NCBI RefSeq assembly: GCF_002514735.1
Contig: NZ_NBWU01000008.1
Span: forward strand, 215,401 to 279,400
Direction of reading: 5' to 3'
DNA: 64,000 nucleotides
Source of the DNA: Sediminicola luteus
Lineage (GTDB): Bacteria > Bacteroidota > Bacteroidia > Flavobacteriales > Flavobacteriaceae
Shown here: positions 45,928 to 55,971 of the stretch, piece by piece
How the letters are laid out: the number at the start of each line of letters is the position of its first letter
Position numbering within the stretch: the first letter of the stretch is position 1
Made by a program: the position numbers and the translations under genes
Notes under the pieces: model-generated
Database searches by the model: none
Told to the model about the DNA's origin: nothing
Seen by the model: only the letters and a program-made list of their open reading frames with translations

Positions 45928-46884
45928 TTGAACGAGTTGAGCATTGAATTGACCGAAATGAACCCCAGAGAGTTTTTTGGTCAGCAAAACATACACATCG
46001 ATCTTATTAAAAAATACTTTCCCAAACTAAAGATCGTAGCCCGCGGAAATAAGGTGAAAGCCTATGGCGATGAAGCCCTTTTAGAGGAATTCGACAAGCG
46101 TTTTACTATGCTTGTAGCCCATTTTGCCAAATACAATACATTGGATGAAAATAGTATAGAAACCTTACTTACCTCGGATAGTGAAGCCATTAAAACCTCT
46201 GGTAAGGCCGATCAGGTCATTGTGCATGGGGTAAATGGAAGGTTTATCAAGGCCCAAACGGTAAACCAGCGCCGTTTGGTAGATGCCGTTGCCGGAAACG
46301 ATATGGTATTTGCCATTGGTCCGGCCGGAACCGGTAAAACCTATACCGGGGTGGCCTTGGCGGTCAAGGCCCTGAAGGAAAAAAAGGTAAAGCGTATCAT
46401 TTTAACGCGCCCGGCGGTAGAGGCGGGAGAGAACCTTGGTTTTTTACCGGGTGACCTTAAAGAGAAGCTAGATCCGTATATGCAACCCTTATACGATGCA
46501 CTTCGCGATATGATTCCGGCTGAAAAATTGGAGAAGTTGATCGAGGAGGGCATCATACAGATCGCTCCTATGGCCTTTATGCGGGGTAGGACCCTCGATA
46601 ATGCCTTCGTGATTTTAGACGAGGCCCAGAATACCACCCATGCCCAAATGAAAATGTTCCTGACACGTATGGGGCGCAGTGCCAAATTCATGATTACCGG
46701 TGATCCCGGGCAGATCGATTTGCCGCGTAGGGTTATTTCCGGACTCAAAGAGGCCCTTTTGGTACTCAAAGACATTAAGGGAATAGAGATTATTTACTTA
46801 GACGATAAAGACGTGATCCGCCATAAACTGGTCAAAAAAGTGATCGACGCATATAAGAATATAGAACACCAAAATCAATTTTAA
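45928..46884 (+). CDS. phoH: PhoH family ATPase
   Basis: 318 residues if started at TTG 45928 (MNELSIELTE), the conserved N-terminus in Flavobacteriia; the first ATG is at 45958 and would cut conserved residues. Walker A GPAGTGKT at 131-138, Walker B VILDEAQN at 227-234. An N-terminal KH-like part precedes the ATPase. PhoH proteins are linked to RNA metabolism and phosphate stress. purC follows 3 bases downstream, so the two share a transcript. Confidence 0.93.
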   Translation: MNELSIELTEMNPREFFGQQNIHIDLIKKYFPKLKIVARGNKVKAYGDEALLEEFDKRFTMLVAHFAKYNTLDENSIETLLTSDSEAIKTSGKADQVIVHGVNGRFIKAQTVNQRRLVDAVAGNDMVFAIGPAGTGKTYTGVALAVKALKEKKVKRIILTRPAVEAGENLGFLPGDLKEKLDPYMQPLYDALRDMIPAEKLEKLIEEGIIQIAPMAFMRGRTLDNAFVILDEAQNTTHAQMKMFLTRMGRSAKFMITGDPGQIDLPRRVISGLKEALLVLKDIKGIEIIYLDDKDVIRHKLVKKVIDAYKNIEHQNQF

Positions 46885-46887
46885 AGC

Positions 46888-47838
46888 ATGGGCAATACCA
46901 TTGTCGATACCCAATTCCGGTTCCCGGGCCAACTAGATGTATATAAAGGTAAGGTACGCGAAGTATATCGCTTAGAGAACGATCTGTTGGTCATGGTGGC
47001 TACCGACAGACTTTCGGCCTTTGATGTGATCATGCCCAAAGGGATACCGTATAAAGGACAGATCTTGAACCAGATAGCCACCAAAATGATGCGCGATACC
47101 GAAGATATCGTTCCCAATTGGCTTATCGCTACCCCCGATCCTAACGTGGCCGTAGGCCATGCCTGTGAACCCTTTAAGGTAGAAATGGTGATCAGAGGCT
47201 ATATGTCGGGCCATGCCGCCCGAGAATACAAGGCGGGCAAACGAATGCTTTGTGGGGTACCCATGCCCGAAGGGATGCAAGAAAACGACGCCTTTCCCGA
47301 ACCGATTATAACCCCGGCTACCAAGGCCGAACAAGGCGATCATGACGAAGATATCAGTCGAGAGGATATTTTGGCCAAGGGTATCGTTAGTGAAGCCGAT
47401 TACGAGGTGTTGGAAAAATATACCCGGGCCCTTTTTAAACGCGGTACCGAAATCGCAGCCGAAAAAGGGTTGATTCTTGTCGACACTAAATATGAGTTCG
47501 GAAAAACCAAAGACGGAAAAATCGTATTGATCGATGAGATTCATACGCCCGATTCTTCCCGTTACTTTTATGCCGAGGGCTATGCCGAGCGCCAAGCCAA
47601 GGGAGACCCTCAAAAGCAATTGTCAAAAGAGTTCGTAAGGCAATGGCTCATCCAAAACGGATTCCAAGGTTTAGAAGGACAAAAAGTGCCTGAAATGACC
47701 GATGCCTATGTGAACAGTGTTTCGGATAGGTATATTGAATTGTACGAACATATTACGGGTTCGGATTTTGAACGGGCCGATCTTTCCGATATACAGACCA
47801 GGATCGAAAAAAACGTAAATTCGTTTTTATCGGCTTAG
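46888..47838 (+). CDS. purC: phosphoribosylaminoimidazole-succinocarboxamide synthase
   Basis: 316 residues, the long form of the enzyme as in yeast Ade1. It joins CAIR and aspartate with ATP to make SAICAR in purine synthesis. Signature regions: KGKVREVY ([11 protein letters not shown]), [24 protein letters not shown] and [13 protein letters not shown]. It is the second gene of the phoH operon. An imperfect hairpin (47842-47861) follows the stop. Confidence 0.96.
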   Translation: MGNTIVDTQFRFPGQLDVYKGKVREVYRLENDLLVMVATDRLSAFDVIMPKGIPYKGQILNQIATKMMRDTEDIVPNWLIATPDPNVAVGHACEPFKVEMVIRGYMSGHAAREYKAGKRMLCGVPMPEGMQENDAFPEPIITPATKAEQGDHDEDISREDILAKGIVSEADYEVLEKYTRALFKRGTEIAAEKGLILVDTKYEFGKTKDGKIVLIDEIHTPDSSRYFYAEGYAERQAKGDPQKQLSKEFVRQWLIQNGFQGLEGQKVPEMTDAYVNSVSDRYIELYEHITGSDFERADLSDIQTRIEKNVNSFLSA

Positions 47839-48191
47839 ATTTTCTTACAATTGCGTAAGAATAATAGTATAATCCTTGTTTTTGAGGTTTTTATACTATT
47901 TGTTTTTGTAATACATCTGATTGTAAGTGTATTATAAAATATGTTTTCATTAACGTTTGTGAATGAAAATAAGAAAATATTTTCATGTTATAGTGTAGTT
48001 CGTCTAAAAATGTAGGAAAATTATAATAATTAGGTAACTTTGTCGCTTGGATAGTGTAATCCGACTACTGGGTCAGAAAATGTTTATTACCACCTAGTCG
48101 GTTTGGATTTCAACTGTTTGGAACCATTGAAGATGAAAAGGAGATAAAGCAAGTCTTTATCAAATGTTAGTGTGAACCAAATCTTTTATCC
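47839..48191. other. 353-bp gap with palindromes and the leader of the first OmpA gene
   Basis: No gene is seen. Present are TTCTTAC/GTAAGAA (47842-47861) after purC, TTTTCATT/AATGAAAA (47944-47969), and the perfect palindrome GAAAATATTTTC (47973-47984). A perfect -7 box TAACTTTG (48035-48042) is followed in the expected transcript by a hairpin CCGACTA/TAGTCGG (48061-48067 / 48095-48101), leaving a leader of about 140 bases before the OmpA-family gene. This is very AT-rich DNA and looks regulatory. Confidence 0.5.
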
Positions 48192-50138
48192 ATGAGACAA
48201 CCTTACCAGCTGCTCATAATTGTATTATTGGCTAGTTCATTTAGCCTAATGGCCCAAAATGGCCGACTTAAAAAGGCCAATAAGGCCTACGAAACCTTTA
48301 GGTACCAAGATGCCCTTAACGGTTATTCTAAACTGTTGGGGACTTCGGCCGAAAATGCCTTTTTATATAACCGTTTGGCACATTGCTATTACGCTAATTC
48401 CCAGTATTTAGAGGCCACCAAATGGTATTCTAACCAATACGAATTGGAAGGCAATGCCATGGATTGGGAGTCATTATTACGGTATTCCCAGAGTCTGCAG
48501 GCAACCGGTAATGCCGATAAAGCCGCCAAGATCTTTGATTATTTTAAGTTGAACCACGATGTTCTGGGCTCTGATCTAGCCTCTTCGGAAGCCTATTTGC
48601 AGATCATTTCGCAAGAAGCCGAACGCTACCAGGTAATTACTACAGGGATCAATACCCATGCCGCCGATTTTGGCGGATTTTATAAAAACGGTATCTTTTA
48701 TTTTACCTCTTCCCGTAAACGCGAACTCGGCAGCCAGGCCAAGGATCCCTGGACCGATCAGCCCACCACCGATATCTATCAAGTGCCTTTTAATACCGAG
48801 ACCGGTGTTTTCGATCAGGTGGCCAAATTACCCATGGATACCAATGTTAAACTGCACGAATCGTCTTTCGTGACCGATTCAACGGGTACCGTGGCTTATT
48901 TTACCCAATCGGCGACCTCCAAGAATAAAAAGAACACCTATGTGTTAAAAATATTCAGGGCCCATTTAAAGGAGGGGGTCTGGACTGATTTCGAAGAGCT
49001 TCCGTTCAACTCCAATAATTACTCCTCGGCCCATCCGGCACTTTCGCCCGACGGACGTAAACTGTACTTCGTTTCAGACCGGCCTGGTACTTACGGGCAT
49101 ACCGATATTTATGTCAGTGAAATCTTGGCAGATGGCAGCTTCGGCGAACCCGAGAATATGGGTAATAAAATCAATTCCAAAGGCCGGGAGTCCTTTCCAT
49201 TTATTAGTAGTGATAATGAACTGTATTTTGCCTCTGATGGGCATTATGGCCTAGGTGGTTACGATGTGTACTATATGGATCTCTCCGAACCAGAAATGCC
49301 TTATTTATTAAATGTGGGCCAACCTGTAAATGGTCCGCACGACGATTTCGCCTTTTCCATAGATGTGGCATCAAAGAAGGGTTTTTTTAGTTCAGATAGA
49401 AGCGGTAATGACAATATTTACCAACTGACTGAAAAAGTGTGTATCCAAGACTATATCAAGAAAAAAATCAAAGGCTTCGTTACCGACGATTTCAAAGGCA
49501 TTCCGCTTTCGGGTGTTCAAGTTGAGGTAATCGATGCCGAAGGGCAAGTTGTGGCCACGACCCAAACCGATTCTAAAGGGTATTACGAATTGAATCTCGA
49601 CGATCTAGGCACCAACTATAAGGTAAAGGTTGGGGTAGATGGGTTTCAAGGAGCCCATAAATACGTTGATGCCGGAAATAAAGTAAACCATATCGATTTC
49701 GGATTGGAGGCCCTCGGATTACAACAGTTCGATACTAGTAGATTGGCCAGTTTACCCGGAACCCAAGATATAGATCTAGACAAGGTGTTTTTTGAGCGTA
49801 ACAGTTCCTATCTTACTGAAGAAACCAAGCTGGAACTTACCAAAATCTCCCAGGTTTTAAAGGCAAACCCTAAAATACGTATAGATATTAAGGCCCATGC
49901 CGATATGCGGGGTACCGAGATGTACAACGATTGGTTGACCGAAAGGCGGGCCAAACGCATAAAAGATTATTTATCGGCCAATGGGGTGAACGGGAATCGA
50001 TTGAGCTATACGGCCATGGGCGAAAAAGAACTGGCCCAGCCTTGCCCCGACCCCTCAGATTGTAATGAAAATATACATAGGGAGAACAGGCGTACCGTAT
50101 TTACCATTTCCGATGATTGGGACGAGGAGTTGGAGTAA
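48192..50138 (+). CDS. PD40-repeat OmpA-family protein
   Basis: 648 residues. Signal peptide (to about 21, SSFSLMAQ), a TPR-like helical part (about 25-130), a WD40-like PD40 propeller (about 165-400; ALSPDGRKLYFVSDRPG), a carboxypeptidase-regulatory-like domain (about 435-515) and a C-terminal OmpA peptidoglycan-binding domain (about 535-640) that keeps the Asp and Arg ligands (HADMRG, ERRAKR). Such proteins anchor the outer membrane or type IX/gliding machinery to the wall; no PorP/SprF partner is next to it. A second copy lies 2.5 kb downstream. Confidence 0.92.
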   Translation: MRQPYQLLIIVLLASSFSLMAQNGRLKKANKAYETFRYQDALNGYSKLLGTSAENAFLYNRLAHCYYANSQYLEATKWYSNQYELEGNAMDWESLLRYSQSLQATGNADKAAKIFDYFKLNHDVLGSDLASSEAYLQIISQEAERYQVITTGINTHAADFGGFYKNGIFYFTSSRKRELGSQAKDPWTDQPTTDIYQVPFNTETGVFDQVAKLPMDTNVKLHESSFVTDSTGTVAYFTQSATSKNKKNTYVLKIFRAHLKEGVWTDFEELPFNSNNYSSAHPALSPDGRKLYFVSDRPGTYGHTDIYVSEILADGSFGEPENMGNKINSKGRESFPFISSDNELYFASDGHYGLGGYDVYYMDLSEPEMPYLLNVGQPVNGPHDDFAFSIDVASKKGFFSSDRSGNDNIYQLTEKVCIQDYIKKKIKGFVTDDFKGIPLSGVQVEVIDAEGQVVATTQTDSKGYYELNLDDLGTNYKVKVGVDGFQGAHKYVDAGNKVNHIDFGLEALGLQQFDTSRLASLPGTQDIDLDKVFFERNSSYLTEETKLELTKISQVLKANPKIRIDIKAHADMRGTEMYNDWLTERRAKRIKDYLSANGVNGNRLSYTAMGEKELAQPCPDPSDCNENIHRENRRTVFTISDDWDEELE

Positions 50139-50286
50139 ATGTCGGAATGAGTTGCTGTTTGGCCTTATGGCATTACGGGAATTACGAAATACATTGATCA
50201 AGTTTTAACGGTTGTCGAATTGGGTGTGGTCCAAATGATTGGGATTACTACGCAGACCATGCCCAAGGAGACATTTTTTATGTTTC

Positions 50287-51381
50287 TTACTTGGTTTTAT
50301 TCTCGAACAACATGCTTGTACGTACTTCCAATTTGGGCAGTTTGGGCAATGGGGCACTTGGGATGGCCTCATACCAAAAGGTTGTTGCACTCCAATCATC
50401 TTCCCGTTCATAGAGCTGGTTAAAATAATCGGCAGGGTCTTTACTTTCGCCTTTATGACCGATTTGCTGAATGGTTACCCGTATATCCTCCTTCCAAAAA
50501 ACAGGGTCTTTTACATGCCAACGATACATACTGGTAAAGCCGTTTTGGTTGAGGTTGGCCCCGTGATATTGAAAAGGGGTTTCTTGCATGCCCCAAGAGA
50601 GCCCCACATAATCTTCGGCACCCGTACCACAGATGGTCGGGAATTCGGTGTCGCCATCCAAATACATTTTTACCTCGCCTTCGCCCCACCATTTATCGTC
50701 AGTAACCCGAATGCCCAATACCGTACCCAAATAGCGCCCTTGGCCCATACGTTTCGGCAAAATCTCAAAATCTACCCCTTTGGTCGTCTTCAAGCTCCGC
50801 TTGAACAACACATGCATGCGCCCCACGTTTTTGGGATGGTCATCGCCTAGGGTATAATCGATTTGATAGAATAGGGGCACGGCCACTTGGGCTTGGTTTA
50901 CATAAACGAATTTTGCCCTTTGGGTAAAGGGCATGGGTAGGTAAAGGTTCATGCCCGCCCTTTTCCCTACCGAATGGGCATAGGATTCAAACGGTGGTGT
51001 AAACCCATGGGCAAAACCGAAAAAATCGCCCCATAGTACTTCAATACTCGGGTGTTCTTGGTTGTCCCAGTACACACGAATCAAACCCGATCTCAATACC
51101 AAAGGATTTTCAAAAGTGGTCATCCAAATATGCCTTATGGTTCCGTTTCCTTTTATATCGGCCAAAAGTACTTCTTCGCCCGGAGCTATCATTTTGGCTG
51201 GTAATCCTTTTCTGCCTACCCCTAGCGGACTAGCGGCTTTTCCACCGGCACCTTTGGCCCCGGTCGGGTTCTCAAAAGAAATGGAATGAGAGGTTAGTGG
51301 GCTGTCAACGGTATACAATTCTTGGGCGGGTAGCATACAGGCCCATAAGAACGCGGCAATGCCAAGGAGGGTGTTTTTCAT
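50287..51381 (-). CDS. glycoside hydrolase family 172 (DUF2961) protein
   Basis: 364 residues. Signal peptide (MKNTLLGIAAFLWACMLPAQ). The rest is the DUF2961/GH172 double-jelly-roll region (GNGTIRHIWMTTFENP, TGAEDYVGLSWGM are conserved spots). Known members act on fructose dianhydrides or D-arabinofuranosides; the substrate here cannot be told. It begins 4 bases after the esterase gene, so both are one operon, set between two OmpA-family genes. Probably periplasmic. Confidence 0.9.
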   Translation of the reverse strand: MKNTLLGIAAFLWACMLPAQELYTVDSPLTSHSISFENPTGAKGAGGKAASPLGVGRKGLPAKMIAPGEEVLLADIKGNGTIRHIWMTTFENPLVLRSGLIRVYWDNQEHPSIEVLWGDFFGFAHGFTPPFESYAHSVGKRAGMNLYLPMPFTQRAKFVYVNQAQVAVPLFYQIDYTLGDDHPKNVGRMHVLFKRSLKTTKGVDFEILPKRMGQGRYLGTVLGIRVTDDKWWGEGEVKMYLDGDTEFPTICGTGAEDYVGLSWGMQETPFQYHGANLNQNGFTSMYRWHVKDPVFWKEDIRVTIQQIGHKGESKDPADYFNQLYEREDDWSATTFWYEAIPSAPLPKLPKLEVRTSMLFENKTK

Positions 51382-51385
51382 CAGA

Positions 51386-52264
51386 TTATTTTAGTTGACT
51401 AAGGAAATAGAATATTTCAGATTGGATGGTTTGAAACTGGGTATTCGTAAAACCCATATGTTTTCCCCCTTTTTGAGGGAGTAGCTGATTGGTAACCCCC
51501 AAATCCTCTAGTTTTTGGTGTAACAACTCGGCCTGATCAAAAGGTACCACCGTATCTTCAGTACCATGAATGCTTAGTACCGGGGGAACTTTTTGATGCA
51601 AAACGGTCGTAACACTCAAAGCCTCGCATTTTTCTTTGGCAGCAGTTTCGGAGCCGGTCCATAATCGTAAATAATTCATGGGGTTGTCGCCATAATATGT
51701 ATCCAAGGCGCAAAGATCTACCGCTCCGAACCAATTGATAATACCTTTTATATGAAGTGGCGCATTTTCTTGTTTGGTGTATTCAAAACCGGTGTAGAGG
51801 GCCAAATGTCCCCCGGCCGATTCCCCGGAAAGAATAATTTGCTCAAAATCTACATTGAATTTTTTTCCATGAGTGCCTAACCATTCCAAAACTGCTTTGG
51901 CATCGGTTACGGCATTAGGGGCGGTGTTCTTTCCTAGGCGGTATTCTACATTGACTACTTGCCATCCGCGTTCTAGATAATGCATAAACAGACCTAGTCG
52001 GGTTTCTTTTTCGCCCGAGATCCAACCACCCCCATGAAAGTATACCACGGTAGGCCGTGGAGTAGGGGCTGGTTTAAAGTATTGGGGTTCGCCTATGAAT
52101 TCGCCCTGCAAATACAAATCTAGGCGTTGGGCGGGGTCTTCACCATAGGGTGTATTGCTGACCACAGAAAATTTATGGGACCAAAACGGATCTTGTGTTT
52201 GTTGCCCTTTCACCCATTGCGAACACAGGATTACGGTTAATAGGAGGTAAACTGTTGGTTTCAT
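51386..52264 (-). CDS. secreted alpha/beta-hydrolase (carbohydrate-esterase-like)
   Basis: 292 residues from ATG 52264 (MKPTVYLLLTVILCSQWVKG gives a clean signal peptide; the upstream open frame does not). Oxyanion motif HGGGW (77-81) as in BD-FAE/HSL enzymes, nucleophile S149 in GESAGG, acid D237 and H269 (GGKHMGF) complete the triad. It probably removes acyl groups from glycans or other esters. It is the first gene of the operon with the GH172 protein, which fits polysaccharide use. Confidence 0.88.
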   Translation of the reverse strand: MKPTVYLLLTVILCSQWVKGQQTQDPFWSHKFSVVSNTPYGEDPAQRLDLYLQGEFIGEPQYFKPAPTPRPTVVYFHGGGWISGEKETRLGLFMHYLERGWQVVNVEYRLGKNTAPNAVTDAKAVLEWLGTHGKKFNVDFEQIILSGESAGGHLALYTGFEYTKQENAPLHIKGIINWFGAVDLCALDTYYGDNPMNYLRLWTGSETAAKEKCEALSVTTVLHQKVPPVLSIHGTEDTVVPFDQAELLHQKLEDLGVTNQLLPQKGGKHMGFTNTQFQTIQSEIFYFLSQLK

Positions 52265-52618
52265 TTTAGTTTGGTTTGCTAAACAAGGTACGCATTTTAC
52301 AATTGGGCCAGGGACCATGGGTAGCATTTCGATGTTTTTATACGCATAAGTTATATGTGGATATTTACTTGAATTTTTAATATTTGTAGGAAAATAAAAC
52401 CAAAAAATTAAGATTATAGAAAAATAACAATATCTGTTACGTATAAAAGTTATTTAAGTAAGATAACCACCCATCCGAAAGCGCCAGTCCTATGCGTTGT
52501 TCAATGAATTAGCCGGTTATCCATCAAAAAAAACAGTAGAGAGTTGGTATCAAATCCTAGTATTCCGCACAGGGGGTACTGGTTATGATCGTAGCGACAA
52601 AATCACATTGAAGTAACT
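52265..52618. other. 354-bp AT-rich divergent region
   Basis: Lies between the esterase operon and the second OmpA gene and must hold both promoters. I see no perfect TAnnTTTG; a near box TACCTTG is about 25 bases before the esterase ATG on the minus strand, and ATATTTG is at about 52380. No gene, tRNA or long repeat is visible. Confidence 0.3.
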
Positions 52619-54541
52619 ATGGGAAAGCACAGCCTAACCTTCATTGTCCTATTTCTAGTCAATCTGTTCGCCTTGAACGGACAAGGGCCTATGGTCCCTG
52701 AAAATTCGGGCCAGCAAATGTATAAGGACGCTATTGCCCAGAGCAAGCAATTGATCCAATACGGATTCGATTCGCCCGAGCTTTATGGCAAACTGGCCAA
52801 CTCCTACTTTTTTGTATCCGATTATAGCCAGGCCGCCGATTGGTACCATAAGTATGACCAACACCCCGAAAGCCAATTAGATTGGGAGTTTATGATCCGC
52901 TTTGCCACCAGTTTAAAAAAGTTGGGTAGGGCCGAAGAGGCCAATGTTCTTTTCGATCGCTTTAAAGCGGAACATCGTCTTATGGAAGACGATTTGGCCA
53001 AGTCGGTAGATTATTTACAAATCGTTAGCGAGAATGCCGTACGGTACACGGTTGCCGATGCTGGCATAAATTCGGATGCTCCTGAATTTAATGGTTTTTA
53101 TACGGATGAGTGGTATTATTATGCCTCCGCGAAAAAAGGGGGAAGAAAACATACCAAAGACCCCGTGGCCGGTACCCGAACCATGGATATTTATAAAATG
53201 CCCGTAGCCGTACGGGGCAGACCGGCCGGAAGGCCCATAAAATTGAATAACGAAATAAATTCGGATCAACACGAAAGCTCTTGGGTTATAGCACCCCAAG
53301 GAAAAGAGGCCTATTTTACCAGGGCCAGCATAGATCCGAACGCTAACCGACCTTACCACCTTAAGATCTTTATGGCCGAACTGGATCCGCAATCCGGGGA
53401 ATGGGGTAACGTAACCGAAGTGGCATTAAATGCGCCGTTACACTCTAACGCCTATCCAACACTTAGCCCCGACGGAACGCAATTGTATTTTGCTTCCGAC
53501 AGACCGGGTGGGTTCGGTCAGATGGATCTGTATATGGCCGAACGTGATGCCGATGGGCAATGGACCAAGATTAAAAACTTGGGGCCTAAGATCAATACCA
53601 GTGAACGTGAGGCCTTTCCATTCATATCGGCCAAAAAAGAATTGTATTTCGCTTCCGACGGCCACCACGGGTTTGGGGGGTACGATGTATATTATGTTGA
53701 TCTGACCGACGAGAAAGAGCTTTTGCTTAATGTGGGTATGCCCGTGAACAGCCCGTCCGACGATTTCGCCTTTTCGGTAGATACCGAATCCCAAAAAGGA
53801 CTTTTTACCTCCAATCGTAATGGTAACGAAGACCTGTTCGTACATACTGAAACAATTACCATTCGCGATTATTTAAGACAAGAGGTAAAAGGGTTTGTTA
53901 GCAACCAGTTTACTGGGGTTCCCATGAAAGGGGTAGACGTACTGGTATATGATAAGGAAAATGAACTAGTGGCCAGCACCACTACCGATGAATATGGTAA
54001 TTACGATATGTCTTTTAACCTTAGGGGTGGGTATACCCTTAAATTGGAACAAGATGGCATGGCCCTGGCCGATTATACGGTATCGTCGCGCCATGAGGCT
54101 TATGTGGCCAATTTCGATATACCGGCCCAAAACGGCATGGATGGTTTTGGGGAAACCGACCGTTTGGCCGAAGTGTCCCTCCCGGAAGGGGTAGACTTGG
54201 AACAACTTTTCTTTGGTGAAGTGAATTCGAGTTTGGATGATAAGAGTAAAGAAGCGCTAATTAAAGTAGGTAAGATGCTGAAGGAACATCCTGGATTGGT
54301 AATCAATGTGGGGTCTACCGGAAACTCTGTAGAAAAAGGAAGCTATGAAGAATGGGTTCTTGAAAAACGGGGCAAAAAGATCCAGGAGTTCCTAGAGGCA
54401 CAAGGCGTAGATGGTAATAGACTGTCTTTTGTAAAGAAAGATATCATTCCATGTGAAGGGGCCGATTGCCCTGAACAACCCGGTCAAGATATTCGTAATG
54501 TGTTCTTGGAATTCGAAGACGAAGAAGAAGATCCTGAGTAA
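52619..54541 (+). CDS. PD40-repeat OmpA-family protein, divergent paralogue
   Basis: 640 residues, same architecture as the protein at 48192-50138: signal peptide (NLFALNGQ), TPR-like region, PD40 propeller (TLSPDGTQLYFASDRPG), carboxypeptidase-regulatory-like domain and OmpA-like C-terminus. The last domain has changed: the aligned Asp ligand is Asn (STGN instead of HADM) and the final NRR motif is missing, while an Arg remains (EKRGKK). It may no longer bind peptidoglycan. The tail is very acidic (EFEDEEEDPE). Confidence 0.9.
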   Translation: MGKHSLTFIVLFLVNLFALNGQGPMVPENSGQQMYKDAIAQSKQLIQYGFDSPELYGKLANSYFFVSDYSQAADWYHKYDQHPESQLDWEFMIRFATSLKKLGRAEEANVLFDRFKAEHRLMEDDLAKSVDYLQIVSENAVRYTVADAGINSDAPEFNGFYTDEWYYYASAKKGGRKHTKDPVAGTRTMDIYKMPVAVRGRPAGRPIKLNNEINSDQHESSWVIAPQGKEAYFTRASIDPNANRPYHLKIFMAELDPQSGEWGNVTEVALNAPLHSNAYPTLSPDGTQLYFASDRPGGFGQMDLYMAERDADGQWTKIKNLGPKINTSEREAFPFISAKKELYFASDGHHGFGGYDVYYVDLTDEKELLLNVGMPVNSPSDDFAFSVDTESQKGLFTSNRNGNEDLFVHTETITIRDYLRQEVKGFVSNQFTGVPMKGVDVLVYDKENELVASTTTDEYGNYDMSFNLRGGYTLKLEQDGMALADYTVSSRHEAYVANFDIPAQNGMDGFGETDRLAEVSLPEGVDLEQLFFGEVNSSLDDKSKEALIKVGKMLKEHPGLVINVGSTGNSVEKGSYEEWVLEKRGKKIQEFLEAQGVDGNRLSFVKKDIIPCEGADCPEQPGQDIRNVFLEFEDEEEDPE

Positions 54542-54711
54542 GAAATTGCTATAAAAAATATGCAGAGAGTAGGTATGCGTTAGTGGGATAACGCATGGTT
54601 TTGTAAGTGACATAAATAAGTTAGTAAGTGTTTGAATAGTTAGTTTAGTTGAATTTCTTTGCATCTGCCAAGCTGGGAAGGCTGTACCCTTTCTCGGTTT
54701 AGCAACACGAA

Positions 54712-54744
54712 AAGCCCAAGTTTTTACTTGGGTTTTGTGTTTTC
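54712..54744 (+). terminator. terminator after the second OmpA gene
   Basis: GCCCAAG-tttttA-CTTGGGT (54714-54733) forms a 6-7 bp stem and is followed by TTTGTGTTTT. It lies 170 bases after the OmpA stop; no gene lies between. Confidence 0.65.
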
Positions 54745-54788
54745 TTGGTCTTGCTTGTTATTTTTAACGTTTTAAGAAAAGGTATCCT

Positions 54789-55901
54789 ATGAATAAAATA
54801 GCTTTAAGGGTTGTTATCGTGGCGCTAGTACTAACAGGCTGTACCGAGAAACAACCTAATCAGAACACCAAGACCCATACCCAAAGCGAGACCGCTTCAA
54901 AAACAGTTAAAAGACCCTATGATTATTCGCCCCGCATAGCATACGACCAAAATGGGAAGGCCATTGTGACCATTCAAAACTATCAAAGGGCCGAAACCCA
55001 TTATTTTATTAAGGGTAGGGTAGATGCGGGTATGTTCGGCAAGGTGTTTATTATGGACAAACCCACCACGGCCGACAACCAAAAAGTAGTAAGGGCCAAT
55101 CCCGATGTGCTCTTTTGTTATGCCGTGCTGGATCTGACCGAACCGGCCACTATTACCTTACCGGAAAATAAGGGTAGGTTTATGGAAATCCGGATTTTTA
55201 ATGAAGACCACTATCTAAAAGTATTGGATTATGAACCAGGGGCCTATACCCTTACCCGAGAGAACATGAATACCCGCTATGCCCATGTGGCCGTGCGTAT
55301 TCTCGCCGACCCCAATAATCCGGAAGACATGAAAATAGCCAACCAATTGCAGCGCGATGTAAAACTAGATCAAAACTCGCCCGGTACGTTCGAAATTCCC
55401 GATTGGGATATGGCCAGTTTGGAAAAGGTTAGAAAGGGGCTTCAAATTGCTTCTTCTACCCTGACCACTAGCGAAGGGGCCTTTGGCGATCTGGGCGAGG
55501 CCGAAGACCGGGTACATTTGGCAGGTACGGCCCTGGGTTGGGGTGGTGCGCCAGAGCGTGCCGCTAAATATTTAATGGTTACCCCTGAAAAAAACGATGG
55601 ACAAACCCCTTATACCTTGCGGGTTAAAGACGATGTTCCCGTAGATGGGTTTTGGTCGGTAACCGTGTATAATAAGGAAGGGTATTTCGAAAAAAATGAG
55701 CTCGATGCTTATTCCATTAACAATGTTATCGCCAAAAGGGATGCCGATGGCTTTATCACTATCCGGTTTGGGGGAGATCCCAAAGCCGATAATTATTTGC
55801 CTATTGTAGACGGTTGGAACTATTCGGTACGCTTATATAGGGCCAGGAAAGAACTTTTGGATGGTACATATGTTTTTCCGGAAGCTAGAGTGGTTCCATA
55901 A
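54789..55901 (+). CDS. DUF1254/DUF1214 domain lipoprotein
   Basis: 370 residues. Lipoprotein signal with the cysteine in VLTGCTE (residue 19). The middle (about 60-170) is the DUF1254 domain and residues about 235-350 the DUF1214 domain (YTLRVKDDVPVDGFWSVTVYN is its hallmark). The family is common in bacteria and viruses, but its activity is not established. It is convergent with the DUF1080-PVC gene and shares a bidirectional terminator with it. Confidence 0.88.
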   Translation: MNKIALRVVIVALVLTGCTEKQPNQNTKTHTQSETASKTVKRPYDYSPRIAYDQNGKAIVTIQNYQRAETHYFIKGRVDAGMFGKVFIMDKPTTADNQKVVRANPDVLFCYAVLDLTEPATITLPENKGRFMEIRIFNEDHYLKVLDYEPGAYTLTRENMNTRYAHVAVRILADPNNPEDMKIANQLQRDVKLDQNSPGTFEIPDWDMASLEKVRKGLQIASSTLTTSEGAFGDLGEAEDRVHLAGTALGWGGAPERAAKYLMVTPEKNDGQTPYTLRVKDDVPVDGFWSVTVYNKEGYFEKNELDAYSINNVIAKRDADGFITIRFGGDPKADNYLPIVDGWNYSVRLYRARKELLDGTYVFPEARVVP

Positions 55902-55927
55902 CCAACAAAGCATTTATTGAATTAATT

Positions 55928-55957
55928 ACAAAACCCAGGCAAAGACCTGGGTTTTGT
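55928..55957. terminator. bidirectional terminator
   Basis: ACAAAACCCAGG and CCTGGGTTTTGT are 12-bp perfect arms around a 6-nt loop, placed between two convergent genes; both strands end in a T-rich arm. Confidence 0.8.
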
Positions 55958-55971
55958 AGTTTTCAAAAGGC

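Noticed and set aside
46972..47619. 215-codon frame opposite purC
   Set aside because: Shadow of a conserved gene on the other strand, with no start context or recognisable domain.
47839..48191. A hidden small gene or known riboswitch in the gap after purC
   Set aside because: Very AT-rich, stop codons in all frames, no match to any riboswitch pattern that I know (no purine or SAM type core).
50239..50850. 203-codon frame opposite the GH172 gene
   Set aside because: Overlaps a clear GH172 protein; unlikely amino-acid make-up.
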